NCBI RefSeq assembly: GCF_014647635.1
Contig: NZ_BMPO01000001.1
Location: 496,001 to 560,000, forward strand
Reading direction: 5' to 3'
Source of the DNA: Pseudomonas matsuisoli
GTDB lineage: Bacteria > Pseudomonadota > Gammaproteobacteria > Pseudomonadales > Pseudomonadaceae
DNA length: 64,000 nt
This document shows, in pieces, positions 1 to 11,085 of the stretch (position 1 is the first letter of the stretch; each line of letters begins with the position of its first letter). A model generated the notes under the pieces. The model was not told the DNA's origin, did not search any database, and saw only the letters and a list, made by a program, of their open reading frames with translations. The position numbers were made by a program, and so were the translations under genes.

Positions 1-531
<531 letters not shown>

Positions 532-1857
532 TCAGCTCAAACCCAAGTCACTCGTCGGAGGAATCCATTCGAATCGCGCGCCCTGGGCCTCTAGCGCCGA
601 CAGGCCGGGCAGATTGGCCACCGCGATGAGCCTTCCGTCTCGATATACGAGTGGCACACGCGCTCGGACGAACACCGGCAAACCACTTTCGTTAAAAAGA
701 CGCTTCAGATCACGACGACCGCGCCCTGGGATATCAAGCAGCTCACCCCCTTGCCGATAGAGCACCTCGAGCGCTCCGTTCAGCGACTCCCTTCCGGCCT
801 GGCGCAGCGTGCCATTGCCTGGCAAGACGAGCGGTTGCCCGGTATTTTGCCAAGCATAGCTGTCGCCCCCGTGAGCGAACCGAAGCCACTCGCCCGACAG
901 CCACCAAACGCGTTTACCTGAACGATGCAGTGCACCGGACTTGAGTCGCCAGACCGGTGCAGCCCCCGCCTGAGCATCCCGCAACGTGCGCCAGCCGTCC
1001 CAATGCTCGGTATCCGGCTGTTCGTTGAATTGTCTCAGCCAATGACGCATCGCATTACGCTGGCGGGGCTCGGACAACGTAGCGAGTGCGGGCAGAAACA
1101 ATGAGGGCAATGACAGCCACGGCCAGGTACTGGGAATGCGCGCGCTTACCAAATCATCGTGGGCCAACTCATCCAGGAGGCCCTGAGCTTCAGCGAGATG
1201 CGCGGCCGCCCTAGCAGCGCTGGTACGCGCCTGCGGCCAACGTTCCACAGCAACAGGCAATAGTCGATGACGCAGGAAATTCCTCGCCATCGCAGCGTCT
1301 GCGTTGGATGGATCCTCGACCCAGGCGATACCTGCGCCTTTCATCTCATCCAGCAGCGCTTGCCGTGAAATATCCAACAACGGCCGAAACAGATGCCCCC
1401 GGCCAAGCGTCCGGGTCGCAGGCATTCCGGCCAACCCACGGACTCCGGCACCACGAAACAGACGAAAGAGAAATGTCTCGGCCTGATCGTCTCGATGGTG
1501 CGCCAGCATCAGCACTTCATCTGGACCCAGGATTTTATGAAATGCCGCATATCGTGCCTTCCGGGCATTCGCCTCCAGGCTCGGACCGGACGCCACGGTG
1601 ACACGCACTGTTTTCAGCGGCACATCCAACGTTGCACACAGCTGCTCACAGTGACGAACCCAATCATCTGCTGAGGCTTGCAGGCCATGATGGACATGTA
1701 TTGCAGAAACAGGGGGAAGCGCGTGCGAATGACGAAGCCGAGCCAGCAAAAGCAGCAAAGCCGTCGAATCCAGCCCCCCAGACAGCGCGACAACCCAACC
1801 CGGCGCACCGAGCCATGGCTGAAGGCCTTCAAGAAGACGGGAATCAAGGTCTTTCAT
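532..1857 (-). CDS. tilS: tRNA(Ile)-lysidine synthetase
   Basis: TilS attaches lysine to C34 of the CAU-anticodon tRNA(Ile), so that it reads AUA rather than AUG; it is essential. The 441-residue protein has the ATP-pyrophosphatase PP-loop SGGLDS at residues 26-31, followed by the family motif HVHHGLQ and the AHHRDDQAET segment. The C-terminal TilS substrate-binding region includes IPGRGRRDLKRLFNE. An upstream ATG at 1950 is in frame, but the 31 extra residues do not resemble the family. The ATG at 1855-1857 has a purine-rich stretch (GGGATGCAGG) before it and matches the usual start. It lies between pyrG and accA, all on the same strand. Confidence 0.95.
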   Translation of the reverse strand: MKDLDSRLLEGLQPWLGAPGWVVALSGGLDSTALLLLLARLRHSHALPPVSAIHVHHGLQASADDWVRHCEQLCATLDVPLKTVRVTVASGPSLEANARKARYAAFHKILGPDEVLMLAHHRDDQAETFLFRLFRGAGVRGLAGMPATRTLGRGHLFRPLLDISRQALLDEMKGAGIAWVEDPSNADAAMARNFLRHRLLPVAVERWPQARTSAARAAAHLAEAQGLLDELAHDDLVSARIPSTWPWLSLPSLFLPALATLSEPRQRNAMRHWLRQFNEQPDTEHWDGWRTLRDAQAGAAPVWRLKSGALHRSGKRVWWLSGEWLRFAHGGDSYAWQNTGQPLVLPGNGTLRQAGRESLNGALEVLYRQGGELLDIPGRGRRDLKRLFNESGLPVFVRARVPLVYRDGRLIAVANLPGLSALEAQGARFEWIPPTSDLGLS

Positions 1858-1966
1858 CCTGCATCCCTTCTGGATTCGCAGTCCGTTCTGCCGATCGCCC
1901 AAGGCAGCTGTAGAAGCCCTGTTTACGTCTCTGACACAGCGCCATCGCACAGCAAACTCGATCTAG

Positions 1967-2056
1967 TGTAGGAGCGGGCTTGCCCGCGAATGCGGCAACA
2001 CGATCAGCAAAGGCTTAGCGACTGAAATCGCTTTCGCGGGCGAACCCGCTCCTACA
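1967..2056. repeat. REPIN: two REP sequences in inverted orientation
   Basis: Two inverted copies of a Pseudomonas REP sequence lie between tilS and accA. The left arm at 1967-1990 begins TGTAGGAGCGGGCTTGCCCG. The right arm at 2033-2056 is its near-perfect reverse complement, ending CGAACCCGCTCCTACA. They are separated by 42 bp. Each arm can form its own small hairpin, and the pair forms a larger one, which is the usual REPIN layout mobilised by RAYT transposases. No RAYT gene is present in the window. It occupies most of the 307-bp gap upstream of tilS and may end transcripts coming from accA. Confidence 0.85.
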
Positions 2057-2164
2057 AAAGCTCCGGATACTTTAACGAACCTGTCATCTTGAAAAGCAGC
2101 CGTAATGCGCGTGAGTCTATGAGAAATCGCGATACCTGAAGCACCGCGACCGGACGACTCACAC

Positions 2165-3115
2165 TCAGGCGACGCCGTAGCTCATCAAACGCTCGTAGCG
2201 CTGATCGAGCAGCGCGCTGCTGTCAAGCGCGTTGAGCTCAGCCAGCTGCCCAACCAGAAGTTCTCGAATGGATTGCGCGGCTTCCACCGGTGAGCGATGC
2301 GCGCCACCCAATGGCTCATCGATAACCTTGTCGACGATACCCAGGCCCTGCAAGCGCTCTGCAGTGATGCCCATCGCTTCAGCTGCGTCAGGGGCCTTAT
2401 CGGCCGTTTTCCAAAGAATCGACGCACAACCTTCTGGCGAAATGACCGCGTAGGTGGAGTACTGCAGCATGTTGAGACGATCGCACACACCAATTGCCAA
2501 CGCGCCGCCCGAACCGCCTTCACCGATAACGGTAGAAATGATCGGTGTTTTCAGTCGTGCCATGACGCGCAGGTTCCAGGCGATCGCTTCGCTCTGGCCA
2601 CGCTCCTCGGCATCGATTCCCGGATAGGCACCGGGGGTGTCGATGAAGGTAAGGATCGGCATTTTGAAACGCTCAGCCATTTCCATCAGGCGACAGGCCT
2701 TTCGGTAGCCTTCCGGGCGCGGCATGCCGAAGTTGCGGCGGACCTTTTCGCGCACTTCGCGGCCCTTCTGATGGCCAATGATCATCACCGGTTGGTCTTC
2801 TAGACGCGCGACGCCACCCACGATGGCAGCGTCATCCGAGAAATGACGATCGCCATGCAATTCGTCGAACTCGGTAAAGATGTGGCTGATGTAATCCAGC
2901 GTGTAGGGGCGCTGCGGATGCCGAGCCAGGCGCGCGATCTGCCAGCTGGTCAGGTTGCTGAAAATGCTTTCGGTCAGCGACTGGCTCTTATCCTGGAGAC
3001 GGGAGATTTCGTCACCAATGTTGAGCGAGTTGTCATTGCCCACCAGGCGCAGTTCTTCAATCTTGGCCTGCAGGTCGGCGATCGGCTGTTCGAAGTCGAG
3101 AAAATTAGGGTTCAT
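2165..3115 (-). CDS. accA: Acetyl-CoA carboxylase carboxyltransferase, alpha subunit
   Basis: AccA with AccD forms the carboxyltransferase that moves CO2 from carboxybiotin to acetyl-CoA, giving malonyl-CoA for fatty acid synthesis. The 316-residue length is standard for the family. Visible family segments include [10 protein letters not shown]-like coiled N-terminus, [17 protein letters not shown] and the [16 protein letters not shown] oxyanion region. An alternative start two codons upstream (ATG at 3119-3121) exists. The start at 3113-3115 is preferred because GGA sits about six bases before it and homologues begin [12 protein letters not shown]. The dnaE gene is directly upstream, 127 bp away, in the same direction, as in other Pseudomonas. 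Confidence 0.97.
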   Translation of the reverse strand: MNPNFLDFEQPIADLQAKIEELRLVGNDNSLNIGDEISRLQDKSQSLTESIFSNLTSWQIARLARHPQRPYTLDYISHIFTEFDELHGDRHFSDDAAIVGGVARLEDQPVMIIGHQKGREVREKVRRNFGMPRPEGYRKACRLMEMAERFKMPILTFIDTPGAYPGIDAEERGQSEAIAWNLRVMARLKTPIISTVIGEGGSGGALAIGVCDRLNMLQYSTYAVISPEGCASILWKTADKAPDAAEAMGITAERLQGLGIVDKVIDEPLGGAHRSPVEAAQSIRELLVGQLAELNALDSSALLDQRYERLMSYGVA

Positions 3116-3242
3116 AGGCATCCGTCATACGTCAGCGGCCATATCGGCCGGGCGGCTGATCCAGTCAAACGCCGTAAGATACGTGATCTGGCGTGCACCG
3201 GTCGACCAAAAGTGTCCATTCGATATCGAAAACATAGTGATA

Positions 3243-6200
3243 TCAACGATAGTTCAAGAAGACGTTATCGCGACCGAACTGGTCACGCAGCGCCTGAATG
3301 AGGTTATCGGCGGGGTCGATTTTCCACTGATCACCAAATTGGAGCATCGCTTTGGCAGACGCCCCACTGTAGTCGAGCGTCACTGGGCACCCGCCGCGAT
3401 GTCGGGTCAGGAGTTCCGCCATCCAGCGCAAGCGATCTCCCTGCAAGGCGCCGGCGGCCACCTTCACGCGCAGACTTTCGGCCAGCGATGTGCGAGCGTC
3501 TTCGAGCCCCATCACGCGCTTGGCCCGCAACCTCAGCCCGCCGGAAAAATCGTCCTGGCTGACCTCTCCTTCCACGACCACCAGCGCATCGGTCTGCAAC
3601 AACGTTTGCGCGGCGTGGAAGGCTTCGGAGAACAAGGAGGCCTCGATGCGTCCTGAACGATCGTCCAGTGTGATGAAGCCCATCTTGTCGCCTTTCTTAT
3701 TCTTCATGACGCGCAGGTTGACGATCAGTCCCGCGACCGTCTGATCCCCTCGCGACGGCTTCAACTCAACGATTCGTTGGCGAGCGAACCGGCGCACTTC
3801 ACCTTCGTATTCGTCGATGGGATGGCCTGTCAGGTAAAGGCCCAGCGTCTCTTTTTCGCCACGCAAGCGTTCCTTGAGGGAAAGCTCCTTGGCGTTGCGA
3901 TGGTTGGCATAGACATCGGCCTCAGGCTCGGCGAATACACCGCCGAACAGGTCCATGTGCCCGCTATCCTGGCTGCGCGCCGTCTGCTCGGCGGCGTGCA
4001 CAGCTTCTTCCATAGACGCCAGCAACATGGCGCGATTCAGGTCGACGGTCGCCTGGTACGCCTTCAATTCGTCGTTGTAGTGGGGGCCAAGCCGGTCCAG
4101 CGCGCCGGAACGAATCAGCGCCTCGAGCGTGCGCTTGTTCACGCGTTTGAGGTCGATACGGCTGCAGAAGTCGAACAGATCCTTGAACGCGCCACCTTGC
4201 GCACGGCACTGGGTGATCTCTTCCACCGGGCCTTCACCGACCCCCTTGATCGCGCCAAGCCCGTAAACGATGCGGCCATCTTCGTTCACCGTGAACTTGA
4301 ATTCGGACGTATTCACGTCCGGCGCATCGATGCGCAACTTCATGTTCCGGCATTCTTCGATGAGGATGACCACCTTGTCGGTGTTGTGCATATCCGCAGA
4401 AAGCACGGCCGCCATGAACTCGGCGGGATAATGCGCTTTCAGCCATGCCGTCTGGTAGGACACCAGTCCGTAAGCCGCCGAGTGCGACTTATTGAAGCCA
4501 TACCCCGCGAACTTTTCCACCAGGTCGAAAATGTTGCCCGCAAGGTCAGCCGCGATGTTGTTGTTCGCACAACCTTCGATGAACCCGCCGCGCTGCTTAG
4601 CCATTTCCTCGGGCTTTTTCTTACCCATGGCTCGGCGCAGCATGTCCGCCTGACCGAGCGTGTAACCGCCCATGACCTGTGCGATCTGCATCACCTGCTC
4701 CTGATAGAGGATGATGCCGTAGGTGGGTTTCAACACCGGCTCGAGGCCCGCGTATTGGTAATCCGGATGCGGATAGGACAGCTCGGCGCGCCCATGCTTA
4801 CGGTTGATGAAGTCGTCCACCATGCCCGACTGCAGCGGGCCGGGTCGGAACAACGCCACCAACGCGATCATGTCCTCAAGGCAGTCAGGTTTGAGCTTCT
4901 TGATGAGCTCTTTCATGCCGCGCGACTCAAGCTGGAAGACCGCCGTCGTCTCCGCCTTTTGCAGCATGTCGAAGGTCTTTTTATCGTCAAGCGGGATGAA
5001 GTCGATGTTGAGCGGGTCCTTCCCCTCTTCCGCCCGTTTCCGGTTAATGGTTTCCAACGCCCACTTGACGATGGTCAGCGTCCGCAGCCCGAGGAAGTCG
5101 AACTTCACCAGCCCCGCTTGCTCGACGTCGTCCTTGTCGAACTGGGTAACCAGGCCGGCACCCGTTTCATCGCAGGCAATGGGCGCGAAGTCGGTTAGTT
5201 TGGTCGGCGCGATGACCACACCGCCGGCATGTTTGCCAGTGCCGCGCGTGATGCCTTCGAGCCTGAGCGACATGTCCCAAATTTCTTGGGCTTCTTCGTC
5301 GGCCTTCAAGAAGTCTCGCAGGATTTCCTCTTGTTCGAACGCTTTTTCCAGCGTCATGCCGACTTCGAACGGGATCATCTTCGACAACCGGTCTGCCAGG
5401 CCGTAGGACTTTCCCTGGGCTCGCGCTACGTCACGCACGACGGCTTTCGCAGCCATGGTGCCAAAGGTGATGATCTGGCTGACCGCATTGCGCCCGTACG
5501 CCTCCGCGACGTATTCGATCACCCGATCCCGACCATCCATGCAGAAGTCGACGTCGAAGTCGGGCATCGAAACCCGCTCGGGGTTGAGGAAGCGCTCGAA
5601 GAGCAGGTCGTACGCCAGCGGATCCAGATCAGTGATCTTCAGGACATAGGCAACAAGTGAACCGGCACCCGAACCTCGTCCTGGCCCAACGGGCACGTCG
5701 TTATTCTTGGCCCACTTGATGAAGTCCATGACGATGAGGAAGTAACCGGGGAACCCCATCTGGATGATGATATCGAGCTCGAAATTGAGACGATCAATGT
5801 AGACCTGCTTCTTGGCGTCGTAGTCCGGCGTGTCCTCCGGCAGCAATACCGCAAGACGCTCTTCCAACCCTTCGAACGACGCATGTCGCAGGTAGTCATC
5901 GATACCCATGCCATTGGGCGTCGGGAAGTCCGGCAGAAAGTACTTGCCGAGCTGCACATCGATATTGCATCGCTTAGCGATCTCGACGGTGTTCTCCAAG
6001 GCCTCGGGCAGGTCCGAAAACAGCTCCCACATCTCTTCCGGAGATTTCAGGTACTGCTGATCAGAATATTGGCGGATGCGGCGGGGATCGCCCAGTGCTC
6101 GTCCCTCGCCAATGCACACGCGCGTTTCATGCGCCTCGAAGTCGTCCTGCTTGAGAAAACGCACATCGTTCGTCGCCACGAGCGGCGCGCGGAGTCGATC

Positions 6201-6764
6201 TGCCAGCGCCACCGCGGCGTGCACGTGCTCTTCATCACCGACGCGCGCCGTACGCTGAACTTCGAGATAGAAGCGCTCAGGGAAAACGTCCATCCACTCT
6301 TTCAGCAAGTATTCGGCCTTGCCGATTTCGCCTTCGAGCAGCGCCTTGCCGACTTCCCCTTCTTTCGCGCCGGAGAGCGCAATCAAGCCTTCGGCGGCAT
6401 CCTTAACCCACTCACGCTGGATGATGACCAAGTCGTTGCTTTGCCCCTCCATCCAGCCACGCGAAATGAGCTCGGTCAGGTTGCGATAGCCCTTGGCGTT
6501 CATGGCTAACAGCGAAAAGCGCGTGAGCGGGCCGTCTTCGTCCGCACTGGCAAGCCACAGGTCGGCGCCACACAAAGGCTTGACGCCGGCGCCCATGGCC
6601 GCTTTGTAGAACTTCACCAACGAGCACATGTTGCTCTGATCGGTGACCGCAACAGCGGGCATACCGCCGCCGGCGACGGCCTTGACCAACGGTTTGACAC
6701 GCACGATACCGTCGACGAGGGAATACTCGGTATGGAGGCGTAGGTGAACGAACTTGGCGACCAT
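3243..6764 (-). CDS. dnaE: DNA polymerase III subunit alpha
   Basis: DnaE is the replicative polymerase subunit of the DNA polymerase III holoenzyme. The 1173-residue protein starts with a PHP domain (VHLRLHTEYSLVDG near residues 6-20). The polymerase palm follows, with catalytic aspartates in PDFDVDFCMDGRDRV. Then come the fingers/thumb, a helix-hairpin-helix region, and a C-terminal OB fold (FITLDDRSGRIEASLF) with a short tau-binding tail. The open frame continues 27 codons upstream to 6845, but those residues do not look like the family, and homologues begin at the ATG at 6762-6764. A long open frame on the opposite strand (3777-5198) is only a codon-bias shadow of this gene. Confidence 0.98.
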   Translation of the reverse strand: MVAKFVHLRLHTEYSLVDGIVRVKPLVKAVAGGGMPAVAVTDQSNMCSLVKFYKAAMGAGVKPLCGADLWLASADEDGPLTRFSLLAMNAKGYRNLTELISRGWMEGQSNDLVIIQREWVKDAAEGLIALSGAKEGEVGKALLEGEIGKAEYLLKEWMDVFPERFYLEVQRTARVGDEEHVHAAVALADRLRAPLVATNDVRFLKQDDFEAHETRVCIGEGRALGDPRRIRQYSDQQYLKSPEEMWELFSDLPEALENTVEIAKRCNIDVQLGKYFLPDFPTPNGMGIDDYLRHASFEGLEERLAVLLPEDTPDYDAKKQVYIDRLNFELDIIIQMGFPGYFLIVMDFIKWAKNNDVPVGPGRGSGAGSLVAYVLKITDLDPLAYDLLFERFLNPERVSMPDFDVDFCMDGRDRVIEYVAEAYGRNAVSQIITFGTMAAKAVVRDVARAQGKSYGLADRLSKMIPFEVGMTLEKAFEQEEILRDFLKADEEAQEIWDMSLRLEGITRGTGKHAGGVVIAPTKLTDFAPIACDETGAGLVTQFDKDDVEQAGLVKFDFLGLRTLTIVKWALETINRKRAEEGKDPLNIDFIPLDDKKTFDMLQKAETTAVFQLESRGMKELIKKLKPDCLEDMIALVALFRPGPLQSGMVDDFINRKHGRAELSYPHPDYQYAGLEPVLKPTYGIILYQEQVMQIAQVMGGYTLGQADMLRRAMGKKKPEEMAKQRGGFIEGCANNNIAADLAGNIFDLVEKFAGYGFNKSHSAAYGLVSYQTAWLKAHYPAEFMAAVLSADMHNTDKVVILIEECRNMKLRIDAPDVNTSEFKFTVNEDGRIVYGLGAIKGVGEGPVEEITQCRAQGGAFKDLFDFCSRIDLKRVNKRTLEALIRSGALDRLGPHYNDELKAYQATVDLNRAMLLASMEEAVHAAEQTARSQDSGHMDLFGGVFAEPEADVYANHRNAKELSLKERLRGEKETLGLYLTGHPIDEYEGEVRRFARQRIVELKPSRGDQTVAGLIVNLRVMKNKKGDKMGFITLDDRSGRIEASLFSEAFHAAQTLLQTDALVVVEGEVSQDDFSGGLRLRAKRVMGLEDARTSLAESLRVKVAAGALQGDRLRWMAELLTRHRGGCPVTLDYSGASAKAMLQFGDQWKIDPADNLIQALRDQFGRDNVFLNYR

Positions 6765-6969
6765 ATGATTCCTATCGACAAATGAAAAAGTTGGCACGAA
6801 TTGTACCGGGCATCTCGGGAAAACCGCAGCCGGGCAAATAGCCACTGCCCGATGGCGAGCCGTCAGACAGTGACCTGATAAAAGTAATGCTGCGGGTTCA
6901 AACCTCGCTCATGAGCAGCAAGGACACGCGTCGCTCAGGTGAGGCAGTACGGGAAGGCAAGGTGGCGCG

Positions 6970-7632
6970 TCAGGAACAGACGGCCGTAAGCTGGACCGCG
7001 TCCATACCGGATGCCCCTTGGATTTCAAGCGCTGCAGCGGCTTCGATCGCCAACCGCACCGGCGCAAATGAGCGACGATGTATCGGTGTGGCACCGAGCC
7101 GCGACAAGGCTTCCAGATGGACGGGCGTCGAATAGCCCTTGTGCGCGCCGAAACCGTAACCGGGGTACCGGGCGTCCATCTCGTGCATCTCGCGATCACG
7201 TGAGACCTTTGCCAGAATCGACGCGGCTGCGATTGCAGGTACCGTGGCGTCACCCTGAATGACCGGGGCCGAAGGGACCGCAAGTACAGGGCACCGATTT
7301 CCGTCGATCAGCGCAAGCTTCGGCACGATACTCAGCCCCTCCACCGCGCGTTGCATAGCCAACATCGTGGCATGGAGAATGTTGATCTCGTCGATTTCGT
7401 GAACGTCGGCTCGAGCGACGCACCACGCCAGTGCTTTTTTCTGAATTTCCAGCACAAGCGCCTCGCGACGCGCATGCGTCAGTTTTTTCGAGTCGTTTAA
7501 CCCTTCGATGGGCCGCAACGGGTCGAGAATCACTGCCGCGGTCACGACCGGCCCACATAGCGGTCCCCGACCCACTTCATCGACGCCGGCGACAAGCTCT
7601 TCTACCAATGAAAAGTCCAGGCCTAGCTGCAT
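6970..7632 (-). CDS. rnhB: Ribonuclease HII
   Basis: RNase HII nicks the RNA strand of RNA-DNA hybrids and starts removal of single ribonucleotides from DNA. The 220-residue protein has the type II signature [15 protein letters not shown] near residues 14-28, holding the first catalytic Asp-Glu pair. The next acidic residues follow in LIDGNR and in the [12 protein letters not shown] helix. Its start overlaps the end of lpxB by 10 bp, so the two are translationally coupled in the lipid A operon. In P. aeruginosa I recall a permease gene between dnaE and rnhB; here only about 205 bp without a visible gene separate them. Confidence 0.96.
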   Translation of the reverse strand: MQLGLDFSLVEELVAGVDEVGRGPLCGPVVTAAVILDPLRPIEGLNDSKKLTHARREALVLEIQKKALAWCVARADVHEIDEINILHATMLAMQRAVEGLSIVPKLALIDGNRCPVLAVPSAPVIQGDATVPAIAAASILAKVSRDREMHEMDARYPGYGFGAHKGYSTPVHLEALSRLGATPIHRRSFAPVRLAIEAAAALEIQGASGMDAVQLTAVCS

Positions 7633-8762
7633 GACTGCCTCCCTAGAAGATCGAGCACGGCGTCAGCCGCCTGCTCGGAAGCATTACGCTGCAATGAATG
7701 ATGTATCTCGTCGAACCCTTGCGTCTGCGTTTCGCCATGGCTCAGCAATGGCAAGAGTGCTTCGACGAGAGCGTCAGGCGTCGCGTCGTCCTGAAGATAC
7801 TCGGGCACCAACATACGTTGCGCGAGCAGATTGGGAAGCGACACGTAAGGGCTTTTCACCATCCGCCGAAGAATTCGATAGGTCAGCGGCGCCACTTTGT
7901 AGGCCACCACCATCGGTCGCTTGTACAGCAACGCTTCTAGTGTCGCGGTTCCGGAAGCGATCAACACCGCATCGCACGCGGCCAACGCATCGTGGGATTG
8001 GCCATCGAGCAGCGTCACCGATAGCGCCTTGCCCGCCAGCAACGGCTCAATCTGGGCGCGCCGCTCGGCATTGGCACACGGCAACACGAATTTCAAATCG
8101 GGCTCGAGCGTTTGCGCAAGCACCGCAGCATCCAGAAACAGCGGGGCAAGATGCGCGACCTCACCTCCTCGGCTCCCTGGCATTAGGGCGACTATGGGGG
8201 CCTCTTGGGGCAAGCCAAGTCGTCCTCTTGCGCCGCTACGATCTGGTAGAACAGGTATCGCATCAGCCAACGGATGACCCACGAAGCGAACGGCCACCTG
8301 GTGCTCTTCATAGAAGCGCGCTTCGAATGGAAACAAGGTGAGCATCAGGTCGCAGGCGTCACGTATCTTGAAAACGCGCTTTTGTCGCCAAGCCCAAACG
8401 GAGGGGCTCACATAGTGCGCCGTCTTGATCCCGGCATTGCGTAGCTTGAGTTCAAGGTCGAGATTGAAGTCGGGCGCATCGATTCCGATGAAGACGTCGG
8501 GACGAGCCTTCAGAAGGTCGGCCAATAGCTGCTTACGACGCTTCAAGAGTTCGAAGAGGCGGCCCAGTACTTCGATCAGGCCCATGACGGCCAAGCGCTC
8601 CATCGGAAAATAGGAGCGCAGCCCTTCGGCTTCCATACGTGGCCCGCCAACGCCGATGAACTCGACGTTCGCATGGCGCGCTTTGAGCGCGCGCATCAAA
8701 CCCGCCCCGAGCAGGTCACCGGATGCCTCGCCGGCGACCAGTGCGATCCGAAGGGTTTTCAT
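7623..8762 (-). CDS. lpxB: Lipid-A-disaccharide synthase
   Basis: LpxB is a membrane-associated glycosyltransferase (GT19). It joins UDP-2,3-diacylglucosamine and lipid X to give the beta-1,6 disaccharide of lipid A. The 379-residue protein opens with the typical [20 protein letters not shown]. Other family blocks are [12 protein letters not shown], the [12 protein letters not shown] segment near the middle and the [12 protein letters not shown] loop. It sits between lpxA (3 bp gap upstream) and rnhB (overlap downstream) in one transcription unit. Length and motifs are ordinary for the family. Confidence 0.97.
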   Translation of the reverse strand: MKTLRIALVAGEASGDLLGAGLMRALKARHANVEFIGVGGPRMEAEGLRSYFPMERLAVMGLIEVLGRLFELLKRRKQLLADLLKARPDVFIGIDAPDFNLDLELKLRNAGIKTAHYVSPSVWAWRQKRVFKIRDACDLMLTLFPFEARFYEEHQVAVRFVGHPLADAIPVLPDRSGARGRLGLPQEAPIVALMPGSRGGEVAHLAPLFLDAAVLAQTLEPDLKFVLPCANAERRAQIEPLLAGKALSVTLLDGQSHDALAACDAVLIASGTATLEALLYKRPMVVAYKVAPLTYRILRRMVKSPYVSLPNLLAQRMLVPEYLQDDATPDALVEALLPLLSHGETQTQGFDEIHHSLQRNASEQAADAVLDLLGRQSCS

Positions 8763-8765
8763 GGT

Positions 8766-9542
8766 TTAGCGGGTGATTCCGCGCTCCGAGGCGCGGACAG
8801 AGTCACGAAACATCGCGACTTCAGGATAGGCAGCGGCGCTTTCGGCAAGCTCCACGCAGGCTTCGTCCACGGTCAAGCCCTGGCGATAAACCACCTTGTA
8901 GGCTCGGCGAAGCGCGTGAATGGCGTCTGCGGTAAACCCACGGCGGCGCATGCCTTCGAAGTTCATGCTGCGGGCCTCCGCGGGATTACCAAATACCGTG
9001 ACGAACGCTGGAACGTCCTTGCCAATGGCCGTTCCCATGCCGGAAAAACTGTACGCGCCAATGTGGCAAAACTGGTGCACCAACGTGTAACCCGACAGGA
9101 TCGCCCAATCACCCACATGGACGTGCCCGGCCAGCGCCGTGTTGTTGACGAGAATACAGTGGTCACCGATGACACTGTCATGACCGACGTGGACGTATGC
9201 CATCAACAGGTTGTGGTCACCGATGGTCGTCTCGTTACGGTCCTGCACCGTACCGCGATGAATGGTCACCCCTTCGCGAATAACGTTGTGATCGCCAATG
9301 ACCAGGCGAGTCGGCTCGCCCTTGTACTTGAGATCAGGGGTGTCCTCGCCAACAGACGAGAACTGATAAATCCGATTGTGACGCCCGATGACCGTTGGCC
9401 CCTTGAGCACCACATGGGGGCCAATCACGGTCCCCTCACCGACTTCCACGCCCGGCCCGACGATGGACCAAGGGCCGACTTGAACGTCGTCGGCAAGCCT
9501 GGCACTCGGGTCGATAATGGCGCGAGAGTCAATCAGACTCAT
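8766..9542 (-). CDS. lpxA: Acyl-[ACP]-UDP-N-acetylglucosamine O-acyltransferase
   Basis: LpxA makes the first committed transfer of lipid A synthesis, putting a 3-hydroxyacyl chain from ACP onto the 3-OH of UDP-GlcNAc. The 258-residue protein is a left-handed beta helix: many imperfect hexapeptides (IGPHVV, IGDHNV, VGDWAI and others) run through the first two thirds. A helical C-terminal domain follows. The catalytic histidine is expected in the [13 protein letters not shown] segment. Its start overlaps the end of fabZ by 4 bp. The lpxD-fabZ-lpxA-lpxB order is conserved in Proteobacteria. Confidence 0.97.
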   Translation of the reverse strand: MSLIDSRAIIDPSARLADDVQVGPWSIVGPGVEVGEGTVIGPHVVLKGPTVIGRHNRIYQFSSVGEDTPDLKYKGEPTRLVIGDHNVIREGVTIHRGTVQDRNETTIGDHNLLMAYVHVGHDSVIGDHCILVNNTALAGHVHVGDWAILSGYTLVHQFCHIGAYSFSGMGTAIGKDVPAFVTVFGNPAEARSMNFEGMRRRGFTADAIHALRRAYKVVYRQGLTVDEACVELAESAAAYPEVAMFRDSVRASERGITR

Positions 9543-9979
9543 AGTCTACGTTCCGCACAGATGATCTCACCCGAGCATACGGGTTTGTCATCGACCGTAG
9601 CCTGACACTCGAATTTCCAGATTCCACGCTTGACGCTGAGGAATTGAGCATCAAGCTGCAGCTTGTCGCCGGGCAGAACGGGTTGTCGAAAACGCAGTTT
9701 ATCCGAGCCGACGAAGTAGTAGAGCGTGCCATCCGAAGGGCTCGCCGACATCAACTTGAACCCCAACAGCCCGGCCGCCTGGGCCATGGCTTCGATGATC
9801 AACACACCCGGCATGATTGGGTGCTGTGGGAAATGCCCATTGAAGAAGGGTTCGTTGATACTGACATTCTTATAGGCACGAATACGCTTGGCTTCGAGGT
9901 CCAGCTCCGTTACCCGATCCACGAGTAGGAAAGGATAGCGATGCGGTAGAAGCTCACGAATTTCGTTGATGTCCATCAT
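9539..9979 (-). CDS. fabZ: 3-hydroxyacyl-[ACP] dehydratase FabZ
   Basis: FabZ dehydrates 3-hydroxyacyl-ACP in the fatty acid elongation cycle. It competes with LpxA and LpxD for 3-hydroxyacyl-ACP, so its place among the lpx genes makes regulatory sense. The 146-residue hot-dog-fold protein shows [13 protein letters not shown] near the N-terminus, the catalytic histidine in [13 protein letters not shown], and the glutamate in [11 protein letters not shown]. Two adjacent ATG codons (9977-9979 and 9974-9976) are possible starts; the longer is used because remembered Pseudomonas homologues begin MMDINEIR. It overlaps lpxA by 4 bp. Confidence 0.96.
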   Translation of the reverse strand: MMDINEIRELLPHRYPFLLVDRVTELDLEAKRIRAYKNVSINEPFFNGHFPQHPIMPGVLIIEAMAQAAGLLGFKLMSASPSDGTLYYFVGSDKLRFRQPVLPGDKLQLDAQFLSVKRGIWKFECQATVDDKPVCSGEIICAERRL

Positions 9980-10025
9980 GTCCAGAAAAGCCTGTAGTCA
10001 AAAGAGAAGATGCGCGGAAGACCAA

Positions 10026-11084
10026 TCAGGCTTCTGATGAAGGATTTTCGTCCGGGGTCACGGCCGCCAGGCTCTTTTCCACCTTACGCAACCGGCGCGC
10101 CATGTCATCCAGCTGGCGAAAACGAGCAACGCTCTTTCGCCACTCGCCAGAAGGCTGCAAACCCGTGCCGGACGAATAGGACCCAGGCTCAGTGATAGAG
10201 CCCGTGATCATGCTCATGCCGCTCACGAATACGTTGTCGCATATTTCGAGATGCCCGGCGACGCCAACGGCTCCTGCGATCATGCAATTGCTGCCAATAC
10301 GCGTGCTGCCTGAAATACCCACGCAGGCAGCCATGGCGGTGTTGTTACCGACCTGCACGTTGTGCCCGATCATGATCTGGTTATCCAGCTTCACGCCGTC
10401 ACCCAGAACGGTATCTGCCAGAGCACCGCGGTCGACGGTCGTGTTGGCGCCGATCTCGACGTCATCGCCCAGTACTACGCCGCCCACTTGAGCGATTTTT
10501 TTCCATTCGCCCTTGTGATTGGCAAAACCAAAGCCTTCACCGCCGATGACTGCTCCAGACTGTATGACGGCCCGACGCCCAATCACGACATCGTGATACA
10601 GCGTTACACGAGGTGCCAGCCAGCTGCCTTCGCCGATCACGCAACGTGCGCCTACGACCGTCTGTGGGCCGAGAGTTACATTCGCGGAAATGCGCACGCC
10701 CGCCTCGATCACGACATAGGGCCCGATACTGGCTGTTGGATCGATGACGGCGTCTTCCGCCACCACTGCGGTGGGGTGCACACCTGGCTTGCCTTTCGGC
10801 TTGCGATCGAAGAGGTGCGAAAGTTCGGCATAGGCGAGGTAGGGATCGTCGACGATCAGTACGTCCCCCTGGAACGCATCCGCATCTTCCGCTTTGAGCA
10901 TCACTGCCCCTGCCTGGCATTCCGGCAGGTGCTTACGGTATTGGGCACTGGTCACGAAGGCGAGCTGAGAGGGCCCCGCTCCCGACAACGACGCGATGCC
11001 CGTGATCTCACGATCAGCCGCGCCTCGCAACTGGGCACCGATGCGCGTCGCAAGTTCGCCGAGGGTATAAACGATAGCCGTCAT
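10026..11084 (-). CDS. lpxD: UDP-3-O-acylglucosamine N-acyltransferase
   Basis: LpxD adds the N-linked 3-hydroxyacyl chain to UDP-3-O-acylglucosamine, the third step of lipid A synthesis. The 352-residue protein has an N-terminal uridine-binding domain, a long left-handed beta helix of hexapeptides in the middle, and a C-terminal helix with charged residues. The catalytic histidine is expected in the [13 protein letters not shown] segment. The frame begins one base after the skp stop region (skp ends at 11086), so the genes are tightly coupled. Length and features are normal for the family. Confidence 0.97.
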   Translation of the reverse strand: MTAIVYTLGELATRIGAQLRGAADREITGIASLSGAGPSQLAFVTSAQYRKHLPECQAGAVMLKAEDADAFQGDVLIVDDPYLAYAELSHLFDRKPKGKPGVHPTAVVAEDAVIDPTASIGPYVVIEAGVRISANVTLGPQTVVGARCVIGEGSWLAPRVTLYHDVVIGRRAVIQSGAVIGGEGFGFANHKGEWKKIAQVGGVVLGDDVEIGANTTVDRGALADTVLGDGVKLDNQIMIGHNVQVGNNTAMAACVGISGSTRIGSNCMIAGAVGVAGHLEICDNVFVSGMSMITGSITEPGSYSSGTGLQPSGEWRKSVARFRQLDDMARRLRKVEKSLAAVTPDENPSSEA

Positions 11085-11085
11085 A

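Noticed and set aside
3777-5198. 473-codon open frame on the plus strand
   Set aside because: It lies wholly inside dnaE on the opposite strand and its protein resembles nothing; high-GC codon bias produces such shadows.
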